From NCBI GenBank assembly GCA_900550685.1, contig URTS01000110.1:1-6080 (forward strand): DNA of 6,080 nucleotides. The letters are read 5' to 3'. Positions 1 to 5,897 of this stretch are shown here, piece after piece; position 1 is the first letter of the stretch, and the number at the start of each line of letters is the position of its first letter. Under the pieces are notes generated by a model that saw only the letters and a list, made by a program, of their open reading frames with translations, did no database searches and was not told where the DNA came from. The DNA comes from an uncultured Oscillibacter sp. GTDB lineage: Bacteria > Bacillota > Clostridia > Oscillospirales > Oscillospiraceae. A program made the translations under genes and the position numbers.

Positions 1-840
1 CCGGCCCTTCATCAGCTGGTTCCGGTAGCCCTCTTCCAAGGCGGCAGTCAGCAGCTGAGACTTGATGAACCGGCCGTTGACGAAAAACACCTGCATGGAC
101 CGGGATCCCCGGCCGTTGACCGGGGCCGTCACGAAGCCCCGGACCCCGATGTCGCCGCCCCGGCCGTCCACCGGCACCAGGGTCTTGGCAAACTCCCGGC
201 CCAGGGCGGCGTAGACAGCGGATTCCAGTTTCCCATCGCCGGGGGTGTGGAGGGCCTCCTGGCCGTCCTTGATGAATTTAAAGGAAATGTCCGCGTGGCT
301 CAGGGCCAGATGCTGCATAAGCCCCGCCACGGCGGCAGTCTCCGCGCTGTCCTTTTTCATGAATTTCAGCCGGGCGGGGGTGTTGTAGAACAGGTCCGCC
401 ACCCGGATGGTGGTGCCCTCCGGGGCGCCCTCCTCCCGGACGGGGCCCATGTGTCCCCCCTCGCCGTGGATAGCCGCGCCCACCGTGTCTTCCGGACGCC
501 GGGTCAGCACATCCACCCGGCTGACGGCGGAAATGGCTGCCAGAGCCTCGCCCCGGAAGCCCAGGGTGCCGATCCTGGCCAGGTCCTCCGCCGACCGGAG
601 CTTGCTGGTGGCGTGGCGGAGAAAGGCGGTGGGCAGCTCGCCAGGAGCAATGCCGCAGCCGTTGTCCGTCACCCGGATGAGGCCCATGCCGCCCCGCTGG
701 ATCTCCACCACAATGGCGGAAGCCCCGGCGTCGATGGCATTTTCCACCAGCTCCTTCACAACGGAGGCAGGCCGCTCCACCACCTCGCCTGCGGCGATGA
801 GGTCGGCTACATGGGATGATAATTGTTGAATGTGAGGCAT
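1..840 (-). CDS. mutL: DNA mismatch repair protein MutL, N-terminal part (runs off window)
   Basis: This is the N-terminal 280 residues of MutL, the GHKL-type ATPase that couples MutS mismatch recognition to downstream strand incision. The reading frame stays open to the window edge, so the C-terminal dimerisation/endonuclease domain lies outside and cannot be judged. Visible ATPase motifs in order are KELVENAIDAGA (Glu30 and Asn34 match the catalytic Glu and Mg-binding Asn of the family), DNGCGI at 59-64, RHATSKL at 75-81, GTLGFRGEAL at 91-100, and the DLFYNTPARLKF segment leading into the transducer domain with VNGRFI near residue 262. The ATG at 840 gives the classic short MutL N-terminus (MPHIQQLSSHVADLIAAGEV). 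A GGAG Shine-Dalgarno lies six bases upstream. It starts 10 bases after the AEC permease stop, so it is probably co-transcribed and translationally coupled. The identification is essentially certain. Confidence 0.97.
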   Translation of the reverse strand, partial: MPHIQQLSSHVADLIAAGEVVERPASVVKELVENAIDAGASAIVVEIQRGGMGLIRVTDNGCGIAPGELPTAFLRHATSKLRSAEDLARIGTLGFRGEALAAISAVSRVDVLTRRPEDTVGAAIHGEGGHMGPVREEGAPEGTTIRVADLFYNTPARLKFMKKDSAETAAVAGLMQHLALSHADISFKFIKDGQEALHTPGDGKLESAVYAALGREFAKTLVPVDGRGGDIGVRGFVTAPVNGRGSRSMQVFFVNGRFIKSQLLTAALEEGYRNQLMKGR

Positions 841-846
841 AGTGTT

Positions 847-852
847 CTCCTT
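847..852 (-). promoter_or_regulatory. Shine-Dalgarno of mutL, overlapping the upstream stop codon
   Basis: On the minus strand AAGGAG lies six bases before the mutL ATG at 840. Its two A residues belong to the TAA stop of the AEC permease gene (851-853). Ribosomes ending on the permease gene therefore finish on top of the mutL ribosome binding site, an arrangement that favours translational coupling. This also supports the chosen mutL start. Confidence 0.8.
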
Positions 853-1762
853 ACAGCAGCGCTGCCAAAACAGGAATGGTAAGAATGGACATCAGGGTGG
901 TCAGGAAAATGCTCTGGGCCATGCACTCGGTGTCGCCGCCGTACTCCATGGCCAGCATACTGCCGTTGAGGGCGGCCGGCGTGGCCATGAGGATCACGGC
1001 GATATCGTCCACCAGCGGTGTGCCGATGCCGGTCCACTTCAGCACCAGCCACAGCACACCGGGCAAAATCAAAAGCCGGAGGGCCGTCAGGATCCACAGG
1101 CGGAGGGAGGTGAACGCCCGTCCGAAGGGCAGGTCCGCCAGCAGGGAACCCACCACCAAAAGGGACAGCGGCGTGGTCAAGCTGCCCACAAAGTTCAGGC
1201 ATTCTCCCGCCAGGGCAGGTATATTCAGGCGGCACAGGGCCACCACCAGCGCGGCCACTGCGGCGATAACGCAGGGGGAGGTCAGCTGCTGCCAGCGGAA
1301 CTTGGCCTGCCCGGCCAGCATCAGCGGGCCAAGGGAAAAGGACAGCAGGTTGAAGGGCAGCACCAGGATCACCGCATAGAACAATGCATCCTGGCCGAAC
1401 AGGGCCACGGACACCGGATAGCCGATGAAGGCCATGTTGGCAAAGACCAGGCAATAGCGCCAGACGCCCTGCTGCTTGGCCGTTCCGCCCAGCAGGCGGG
1501 GCACAAAGGCAGCTGTCAGAAAGCCCAACCCGTAAAACACGGCGGCTACCTTCAGGATGGACAGGATCTCTCCGGCGCTGGGCAGGGTGTCGCCCGCGGA
1601 GACGGAGCCCAAAATCAGGCAGGGCATGGTGATGCCCAGGATCAGCCGACAGAGTTTCTGATCCGTCTCACCCCCCAGATATCCCAGCTTGTGGGCAAGG
1701 AACCCTGCGGCCATGCAGAAAAGGATGACCAGCATCTCAGAAAATACATCAAAAAAATTCAC
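851..1762 (-). CDS. AEC-family transporter (auxin efflux carrier-like permease)
   Basis: A 303-residue inner-membrane permease of the AEC (auxin efflux carrier) family, whose bacterial members export or exchange organic acids such as malate; the substrate here cannot be told from sequence. About ten hydrophobic segments span the protein in the usual two five-helix halves. Family landmarks are the N-terminal region with ITMPCLILGSV near 44-54, FANMAFIGYPV at 97-107, and the C-terminal stretch with TPAALNGSMLAMEYGGD and SILTIPVLA. The start is GTG at 1762: it is preceded by GGAG four bases upstream and yields the full first helix (NFFDVFSEMLVILFCMAAGF). The next in-frame Met at residue 11 would cut into that helix. 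The gene sits 30 bases after the CPBP gene and 10 bases before mutL, in a likely operon. There is no sign of truncation. Confidence 0.92.
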   Translation of the reverse strand: MNFFDVFSEMLVILFCMAAGFLAHKLGYLGGETDQKLCRLILGITMPCLILGSVSAGDTLPSAGEILSILKVAAVFYGLGFLTAAFVPRLLGGTAKQQGVWRYCLVFANMAFIGYPVSVALFGQDALFYAVILVLPFNLLSFSLGPLMLAGQAKFRWQQLTSPCVIAAVAALVVALCRLNIPALAGECLNFVGSLTTPLSLLVVGSLLADLPFGRAFTSLRLWILTALRLLILPGVLWLVLKWTGIGTPLVDDIAVILMATPAALNGSMLAMEYGGDTECMAQSIFLTTLMSILTIPVLAALL

Positions 1763-1766
1763 GGCA

Positions 1767-1770
1767 CTCC
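1767..1770 (-). promoter_or_regulatory. Shine-Dalgarno of the AEC permease (GTG start)
   Basis: GGAG on the minus strand lies only four bases before the GTG start at 1762, a slightly short spacing. It is the main reason for choosing this GTG over the internal Met codon at residue 11, together with preservation of the first transmembrane helix. Confidence 0.55.
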
Positions 1771-1792
1771 ACGCTCTACTCTCTCTTGAATT

Positions 1793-2500
1793 TTACAGCC
1801 CAGCCAGCACATGGAGGGCGTTGGCGGCGGCGTGGAGCAGAATGGAACTCCACAGGGTGCCGGTGTGGTCATAGGCCCAGGCCAGCACCAGCCCCGGCAC
1901 CAGGTACTGCACCATCAGCCAGAAATAGGTGATGTCCCGCTGCACCACGGCGAACTGCCACACATGGAGCAGGGCAAACAGCAGACAGCTGACAAGGTAG
2001 GCCACCACCCGGCTTTTGCTCTTCAGGTTGCCGAACACCAGTCCCCGGAACAGCACCTCCTCCACAAAGGGGGCCAGGAAAACGACGATCAGCAGCGTCA
2101 CCCGGGGCGCATCGTGGATCTGGGCGGAGATGGTGGTGTCGTTCAGGTTGGTGTGGTTGTTCACCAGCAGCCGGGTCATGCGGTACATCAGCTCATTGAG
2201 GCCGTACAGGGCCACAAGGCCCACGGCCACGGATCTACAGGCATTGCCCAGGTTGTCTGCAAAGTTCCGGGTGGTGCGGGCCAGGAAGCCGTGGAAAATA
2301 ATCAGGGCAGCGGCAAACAGGGTGTAATAGTAGATGGCGTTTTGCAGGGGCGGGGAGATGGTGGTGTCCAGCAGGCGCGCCATCAGGCGGAACAGGGGCG
2401 CTGTGGCAAAGGGCAGCACCACCAGGTAGATGACGAAGAAAACGGTTCCGGCGATCTGCTCGCCGGGGGTCATATAGGCGGAGGATTTACGTTTGGCCAT
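1793..2500 (-). CDS. CPBP family intramembrane metalloprotease (CAAX/Abi-type)
   Basis: A 235-residue membrane protein of the CPBP (CAAX protease and bacteriocin-processing, formerly Abi) family. The three family motifs are intact: EEVLFR at 147-152 (Glu147, Glu148, Arg152), FALLH at 175-179 (FxxxH, His179) and HAAAN at 223-227 (HxxxN). These supply the glutamate, histidine and asparagine of the metal-dependent active site within the membrane. Hydrophobic segments lie near 16-40, 58-72, 89-101, 134-146, 163-180 and 194-210. The N-terminus MAKRKSS is short and basic, with no cleavable signal. The ATG at 2500 has a near-perfect AAAGGAG seven bases upstream. It is the first gene of the presumed CPBP-AEC-mutL operon and follows the 735-base repeat-filled gap after mutS. 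Bacterial members process peptides or act in bacteriocin immunity; the true substrate is unknown and neighbours give no clue. No bacteriocin gene is visible here. Confidence 0.92.
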   Translation of the reverse strand: MAKRKSSAYMTPGEQIAGTVFFVIYLVVLPFATAPLFRLMARLLDTTISPPLQNAIYYYTLFAAALIIFHGFLARTTRNFADNLGNACRSVAVGLVALYGLNELMYRMTRLLVNNHTNLNDTTISAQIHDAPRVTLLIVVFLAPFVEEVLFRGLVFGNLKSKSRVVAYLVSCLLFALLHVWQFAVVQRDITYFWLMVQYLVPGLVLAWAYDHTGTLWSSILLHAAANALHVLAGL

Positions 2501-2507
2501 TGCAAGG

Positions 2508-2514
2508 CTCCTTT
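2508..2514 (-). promoter_or_regulatory. Shine-Dalgarno of the CPBP protease gene
   Basis: AAAGGAG on the minus strand is seven bases from the ATG at 2500 and fixes this start. Just upstream of it a small hairpin (CTCCCT and AGGGAG arms, 2523-2537, three-base loop) lies in the leader of the same transcript. No convincing promoter hexamers were found between it and mutS. Confidence 0.8.
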
Positions 2515-2630
2515 GAATGGTTCTCCCTGAAAGGGAGGACCCAGAATGTGCGGCGAATCGCCGCAGGGGATGTTCTCCACATTTTCTTTGCTTCCCGCAA
2601 GGGAACAGTTCCTGTCAGGATGCGGCCCCC

Positions 2631-2660
2631 ACTTTTCTTTTGTCTTGTCAAAAGAAAAGT
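2631..2660 (+). repeat. Hairpin H1 of copy A, loop TCTTGT
   Basis: A perfect 12-bp stem (arms ACTTTTCTTTTG and CAAAAGAAAAGT) closes a six-base loop TCTTGT. The corresponding hairpins in copies B and C have different arms but nearly the same loop (TCTTGC). No T-run follows on either strand, so it does not look like an intrinsic terminator. Confidence 0.85.
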
Positions 2661-2694
2661 CGCCGCAGCGGTGGAAAAGAAAACCGCTTAGGAA

Positions 2695-2721
2695 TGAGTT
2701 GGCCCCCCATGGGCCAACTCA
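2695..2721 (+). repeat. Hairpin H2 of copy A
   Basis: A perfect 11-bp stem (TGAGTTGGCCC and GGGCCAACTCA) closes a five-base loop CCCAT and is followed by CCCAAAACG. Compared with H2 of copy B (6031-6056) the left arm differs at three positions and the right arm at the three partner positions, so pairing is fully kept. Confidence 0.85.
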
Positions 2722-2741
2722 CCCAAAACGAGGGGCCCGCC

Positions 2742-2770
2742 GCCACGAACTTCCGAGAAAGTTCGGTGGC
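2742..2770 (+). repeat. Bulged hairpin downstream of H2, copy A
   Basis: Arms CGAACTT and AAGTTCG (7 bp) close a six-base loop. Beyond a single bulged G the pairing continues with GCCA against TGGC. The flanking CCGCCAC block is also the last sequence visible in copy B. In copy C no clear equivalent stem is seen, so this module may be lost or eroded there. Confidence 0.6.
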
Positions 2771-2805
2771 CTTCTACCGGCTGCGCCGATAGGCACACCT
2801 CGAAG

Positions 2806-2823
2806 AACTGCGTCCCCGCAGTT
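2806..2823 (+). repeat. Hairpin preceding the GTGGCACGG block, copy A
   Basis: A 7-bp stem (AACTGCG and CGCAGTT) with loop TCCC stands directly before GGTGGCACGG. Copy C has a hairpin of unrelated arm sequence (3039-3055) in the same place relative to its own GTGGCACGG block. Confidence 0.65.
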
Positions 2824-2885
2824 GGTGGCACGGCATTCATCGGGCTGCAAAACCGGACTTGACCAGTTTCTCTTTCCGCGCTTTC

Positions 2886-2922
2886 CGCTTCGCTAAGCGC
2901 TGCCCTGCTCTATAAATGAGCA
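2886..2922. repeat. Junction hairpins between the inverted copies A and C
   Basis: Two short stems occupy the centre of the gap: CGCTT and AAGCG around CGCT (2886-2899), and TGCTC and GAGCA around a seven-base AT-rich loop (2906-2922). Just outside, plus-strand CTCTTTCC (2870-2878 area) faces GGAAAAAGAAG (2934 onward), so this looks like the meeting point of the two inverted repeats. It is unclear whether these stems belong to copy A, copy C or neither. Confidence 0.45.
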
Positions 2923-3038
2923 CGAGCGGCAGTGGAAAAAGAAGCAGAGGGTGTCCTATTTGCATCCCGAGGTTTCATGTGACTATCAGCACGGTGTACA
3001 AGGCTGAATGAAATCCGCACTCCGCCCGTGCCACGAAG

Positions 3039-3055
3039 CAGAAAACAAATTTCTG
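3039..3055 (-). repeat. Hairpin preceding the GTGGCACGG block, copy C
   Basis: Arms CAGAAA and TTTCTG (6 bp) close a five-base loop. In minus-strand reading it stands just before TTCGTGGCACGG, the position held in copy A by the unrelated-sequence stem at 2806-2823. Confidence 0.6.
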
Positions 3056-3082
3056 AGCAGAACAGTTGAGAACCGCATTCCC

Positions 3083-3110
3083 CCAAACTTGCACAAATGT
3101 GCAAGTTTGG
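3083..3110 (-). repeat. Hairpin H2 of copy C
   Basis: A perfect 12-bp stem (CCAAACTTGCAC and GTGCAAGTTTGG) closes a four-base loop (ATTT on the minus strand). It holds the position of H2 in copies A and B, but most arm bases differ while every pair is maintained. No T-run follows in either direction. Confidence 0.8.
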
Positions 3111-3144
3111 ATTCGGTGCCTTTTCTCTTCCACCGTGCACGGCG

Positions 3145-3176
3145 CATTCTCTTTTCCGCAAGAGGAAAAGAGAATG
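3145..3176 (-). repeat. Hairpin H1 of copy C, loop TCTTGC
   Basis: A perfect 13-bp stem (minus-strand arms CATTCTCTTTTCC and GGAAAAGAGAATG) closes the loop TCTTGC, identical to the copy B loop and one base from copy A. It lies about 60 bases past the mutS stop, and on the mutS transcript it is not followed by a U-run. Confidence 0.85.
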
Positions 3177-3181
3177 GGGGT

Positions 3182-3216
3182 GCATTCCAATAGGCAAAGC
3201 CTATTTTGAAGAATGC
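3182..3216 (-). repeat. Compound hairpin just after mutS
   Basis: An inner 7-bp stem (AATAGGC and GCCTATT around three bases, 3189-3205) is enclosed by an outer 6-bp stem (GCATTC 3182-3187 with GAATGC 3211-3216) across a small internal loop. It begins 20 bases after the mutS stop and might protect or end the mutS mRNA, but without a following U-run it is not a canonical terminator. It occupies the place of the 5935-5951 stem in copy B. Confidence 0.6.
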
Positions 3217-3235
3217 CCTTCTGCGGGAGCAGCAC

Positions 3236-5845
3236 TCACTTACTGAGTTTCTGTTTCAGCTCATACAGCAGCCCCATGGCCTCAATGGGCGTCAGGGTGT
3301 CCGGCTGGCAGCGGCGGATGGCGTCCAGCACTTCGCCCTCGCCGATGGCGTCCAGGCTCACCTGGTCGGACTCCTTCCGGGCGGAGACGTACTGTACGCC
3401 GTTTTCCTCCTCCAGCTCCTTCAAGACCACCTTGGCCCGCTGGACCACCTTGTCCGGCAGTCCCGCCAGCTTGGCCACCTCGATGCCATAGCTGCGGTCG
3501 GCCCCGCCGGGGACGATCTTCCGCAAAAAGATGATGTCCTCTCCACGGCGCTTGACGGCGATGTTGTAGTTCACGGTGCCGGGGAGGGTGTTTTCCAGCT
3601 CCGTCAGCTCGTGGTAATGGGTGGCAAACAAAGTTTTGGCCCCCAGGGTCTTTTTGTCGGCGCAGTATTCCAGCACCGCCCGGGCGATAGCCATGCCGTC
3701 AAAGGTGGAGGTGCCCCGGCCGATCTCGTCCAGGATCAGGAGGGAGTCTTTCGTGGCCTGATGAAGAATGTCGGAGACCTCCGTCATCTCCACCATAAAG
3801 GTGGACTGTCCGGCGGACAGGTCGTCGCTGGCGCCGATGCGGGTGAAGATCCGGTCCACCACGCCGATGTGGGCGTATTTGGCGGGGACGAAGCTGCCCA
3901 TCTGGGCCATGAGGACGATGAGGGCCACCTGCCGCATATAGGTGGATTTACCCGCCATGTTGGGGCCGGTGATGATAGCCACCCGCTCCTCCTTTTCCCC
4001 CATAAACGTGTCGTTGGGGACGAACAGGGCGTCTTTCAGCACCTTTTCCACCACAGGGTGGCGGCCCTCCCGGATCTCGATGACCCCGGACTCGTCCACC
4101 TCCGGACGGCAGAAGTTGTTATGGACGGCCACGGCGGCGAAAGAGCACAGGGCGTCGCACTCCGCCACGGCAGCGGCGGTTTTCTGGATGTGGGCGGCAT
4201 TGTCGGCGATCCGCTGGCGCAGGGCGGAGAACAGCTCGTATTCCAGAGCCACCACCCGCTCGGAGGCCGTCAGGATCTCGTGTTCCAGGTCCTTCAGCTC
4301 CTGGGTGATGAACCGCTCGCCGTTCACCAGGGTCTGCTTGCGTATGTATGTCTCCGGTACCAGCTCCTTAAAGGCGTTGGACACCTCGATGTAGTAGCCG
4401 AACACCTTGTTGTAGCCGATCTTCAGGGTGCGGATGCCGGTTTTTTCCTTTTCCTTGGCCTCCATCTCCGCCATGACGCCCTTGCCGTTTTTCAGAATGT
4501 GCCGCAGGCGGTCCACTTCTTCGTTATAGCCGTCCCGGATGATATTGCCCTCCCGGACGGAAAAGGGCGGCTCGTCGCAGATGGCGGCGGCAATGTCGCC
4601 GCCGATATCGTCCAGGGTGTCCAGTTCTGCCGTCAGCTCCGTCAGGCGGCGGTCGGAAAAGCCGGTGAGCTGCTCTTTCAGGTTGGGCAGCTTTTCAATG
4701 GCGGAGCGGAGGGAGGTCATGTCCCGGCCGCCGGCGGTGCCGTAGACGATGCGGCCGATGAGCCGCTCCATATCCCCCAGGCCGGTCATCCCGGCAATCA
4801 GCTCCTCCCGGCGGATGGTGTCGTTCACCAACGCGGCCACGGCGCTGCTGCGGCGGTCGATGTCCGTCACGGACAGCAGGGGCCGCTCCAGCCAGCTGCG
4901 GAGCATCCGGCCCCCCATGGGGGTCTTGGTCTTGTCCAGCACCCAGAGAAGGCTGCCCTTTTTCTCCTTGCCGCGAAGGGTCTCCGTCAGTTCCAGGTTC
5001 CGGCGGGCGGCCAGGTCCAGTTCCATAAAGCGGCCCTGGCGGTAGTAATCCAGTTCCCGGATGTGGGAGAGGTCGGTTTTCTGGGTCTCGTAAAGGTAGC
5101 TCAGCAGTCCGCCCAGGGCCATGGCGGCGGCAGGCTCCCCGGCAGGCAGCCGGGAAAAGGCCTCGTCGCCGAACTGGGCGCGGATGTTTTTCTCCGCCTC
5201 TGCCAGCCGGAACCGGCGCTCCCCGCCGTTTTCGCAGCGGCAGTGGAACTTGTCGGTAAGGACCTCCGTCAGCGCCTGTTCGCTGTAGGCCCCGTCGCTC
5301 AAAATGGCCTCGGCGGGATTGAACCGACCCAGCTCGTTGATGATGTGGGTCAGTGCATCCTTGCCGGCGAAGGCGGTCAGGTGGGTCTCGCCGGTGGAGA
5401 GGTCGCAGAAGGCCACGCCGCCCCCCTTGCTGTCCAGATAGATGCCGCAGAGGTAGTTGCCGGACTTATCATCCAGGCAGGCGGCGTCGATAACGGTGCC
5501 GGGGGTCACCACCCGGATGATGTCCCGCTTCACCAGGCCCTTGGCGGTGGCGGGATCCTCCATCTGCTCGCAGATGGCCACCTTGTAGCCCTTGGCAATC
5601 AGCCGGGCGATGTAGGATTCGCTGGCGTGGTAGGGGATGCCGCACATGGGGACCCGTTCCTCCTCCGGCTTGGCGTTTTTGCCGTGGTCCCGGGAGGTGA
5701 GGGTCAGGTCCAGTTCCTTGGAGGCCAGCTTGGCATCGTCGGCGAACATTTCATAGAAGTCCCCCAGGCGGAAAAACAAAATGGAATCCGGATTGTCCTT
5801 CTTGATTTCCAGATACTGCTTCATCATGGGGGTCAGTTCCGCCAT
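3236..5845 (-). CDS. mutS: DNA mismatch repair protein MutS
   Basis: A complete 869-residue MutS, the ATPase that binds mispaired and looped-out bases and recruits MutL. The mismatch-reading Phe-x-Glu motif is present near the N-terminus (GDFYEMF, Phe30 and Glu32). The connector, lever and clamp domains follow, including SLLWVLDKTKTPMGGRMLRSWL and KIGYNKVFGYYIEVS. The ATPase domain has Walker A GPNMAGKST at 627-635, Walker B with LDEIGRGTSTFDG (Asp706, Glu707), and ATHYHELT with His743. The C-terminus ends in the conserved LTPIEAMGLLYELKQK. Length is normal for MutS1. The ATG at 5845 is chosen because AGAGGT lies six bases upstream and the protein then starts as other MutS do (MAELTPMMKQYLEIK). 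The frame is open 52 codons further up to 6001, but that extension is encoded by the upstream repeat and has no MutS similarity. It is followed by repeat copy C and separated from the next gene by 735 bases. Confidence 0.98.
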   Translation of the reverse strand: MAELTPMMKQYLEIKKDNPDSILFFRLGDFYEMFADDAKLASKELDLTLTSRDHGKNAKPEEERVPMCGIPYHASESYIARLIAKGYKVAICEQMEDPATAKGLVKRDIIRVVTPGTVIDAACLDDKSGNYLCGIYLDSKGGGVAFCDLSTGETHLTAFAGKDALTHIINELGRFNPAEAILSDGAYSEQALTEVLTDKFHCRCENGGERRFRLAEAEKNIRAQFGDEAFSRLPAGEPAAAMALGGLLSYLYETQKTDLSHIRELDYYRQGRFMELDLAARRNLELTETLRGKEKKGSLLWVLDKTKTPMGGRMLRSWLERPLLSVTDIDRRSSAVAALVNDTIRREELIAGMTGLGDMERLIGRIVYGTAGGRDMTSLRSAIEKLPNLKEQLTGFSDRRLTELTAELDTLDDIGGDIAAAICDEPPFSVREGNIIRDGYNEEVDRLRHILKNGKGVMAEMEAKEKEKTGIRTLKIGYNKVFGYYIEVSNAFKELVPETYIRKQTLVNGERFITQELKDLEHEILTASERVVALEYELFSALRQRIADNAAHIQKTAAAVAECDALCSFAAVAVHNNFCRPEVDESGVIEIREGRHPVVEKVLKDALFVPNDTFMGEKEERVAIITGPNMAGKSTYMRQVALIVLMAQMGSFVPAKYAHIGVVDRIFTRIGASDDLSAGQSTFMVEMTEVSDILHQATKDSLLILDEIGRGTSTFDGMAIARAVLEYCADKKTLGAKTLFATHYHELTELENTLPGTVNYNIAVKRRGEDIIFLRKIVPGGADRSYGIEVAKLAGLPDKVVQRAKVVLKELEEENGVQYVSARKESDQVSLDAIGEGEVLDAIRRCQPDTLTPIEAMGLLYELKQKLSK

Positions 5846-5851
5846 AAAAAT

Positions 5852-5857
5852 ACCTCT
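5852..5857 (-). promoter_or_regulatory. Shine-Dalgarno deciding the mutS start
   Basis: AGAGGT on the minus strand (within GAAAGAGGT) sits six bases before the ATG at 5845. It supports this start over the longer in-frame possibility beginning at 6001, which would lie inside the repeat. Confidence 0.75.
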
Positions 5858-5888
5858 TTCTTTATCTTTCAGCAAATGTTTCTGTTTT

Positions 5889-5897
5889 ATGATACCA
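5889..5897 (-). promoter_or_regulatory. Candidate extended -10 promoter of mutS
   Basis: Minus-strand TGG-TATCAT gives an extended -10 (TGn plus five of six matches to TATAAT), about 43 bases before the mutS ATG. A clear -35 is missing: 17 bases upstream reads CGGCAC, inside the first hairpin of copy B. If real, transcription would start near 5882 and leave a leader of about 37 bases. This is a pattern match only. Confidence 0.35.

Larger units (their letters stand above)
2549..2885 (+). repeat. Structured repeat element, copy A (plus orientation)
   Basis: A non-coding module chain shared with copies B (about 5912-6080) and C (about 2935-3232, inverted). In order it holds a hairpin at 2549-2565 (arms TGCGGCG and CGCCGCA), a small stem at 2592-2605 with a GCAA loop, a CCCCCA lead-in at 2626, hairpin H1 at 2631-2660, a CGCCG linker followed by GGTGGAAAAGAAAA (2661-2683), hairpin H2 at 2695-2721, the block ACCCAAAACG at 2721-2730, a bulged hairpin at 2742-2770, a hairpin at 2806-2823, then GTGGCACGG at 2824-2832. 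The stretch 2631-2746 aligns with 5965-6080 over an equal length of 116 bases. Ends are approximate. Short open frames across it are not credible genes: they are built from the repeat blocks. Confidence 0.75.
2935..3232 (-). repeat. Structured repeat element, copy C (minus orientation)
   Basis: Read on the minus strand this copy has the same block order as copy A: a small hairpin (arms CTGC and GCAG, 3221-3232) four bases after the mutS stop, a second hairpin at 3189-3205, CCCCCA at 3175-3180, H1 at 3145-3176 with loop TCTTGC, the linker CGCCG plus GGTGGAAGAGAAAA (3121-3144), H2 at 3083-3110, a hairpin at 3039-3055, then GTGGCACGG, followed by a CGG-TTCAT segment resembling copy A. It is inverted relative to A, and the two are arranged tail-to-tail. 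Sequence divergence from A is large outside the blocks. Ends are approximate. Confidence 0.7.

Noticed and set aside
247..829. Plus-strand open frames across mutL (and likewise across AEC, CPBP and mutS)
   Set aside because: They are antisense shadows of GC-rich genes, with no ribosome binding site or recognisable domain; the minus-strand proteins match known families throughout.
1751..1757. Phase-variable homopolymer at the AEC permease start
   Set aside because: A run of seven A (Phe-Phe codons at the N-terminus) is too short to claim slippage, and the frame is intact.
2515..2640. Promoter for the CPBP-AEC-mutL operon
   Set aside because: No hexamer pair near the -10/-35 consensus with acceptable spacing could be found. 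Sites such as CTGACA have no partner -10, so none is annotated.
3145..3176. Intrinsic terminator of mutS
   Set aside because: The stem is strong, but GCGCC rather than a U-run follows on the mutS transcript. The same applies to 3083-3110 and 3182-3216.
2549..3232. CRISPR array
   Set aside because: The repeats are few, long, inverted to each other and diverged, with no regular spacers and no cas genes.
2549..3232. Integron attC-type cassette sites
   Set aside because: Variable arms with a fixed structure recall attC, but no paired R-box motifs of the GTTRRRY type, no cassette genes and no integrase are seen.
2500..3235. Small protein genes in the mutS-CPBP gap (open frames of 60-116 codons on both strands)
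   Set aside because: They overlap each other, are made of the repeat blocks (strings such as RGKENG), lack good ribosome binding sites and show no domain.
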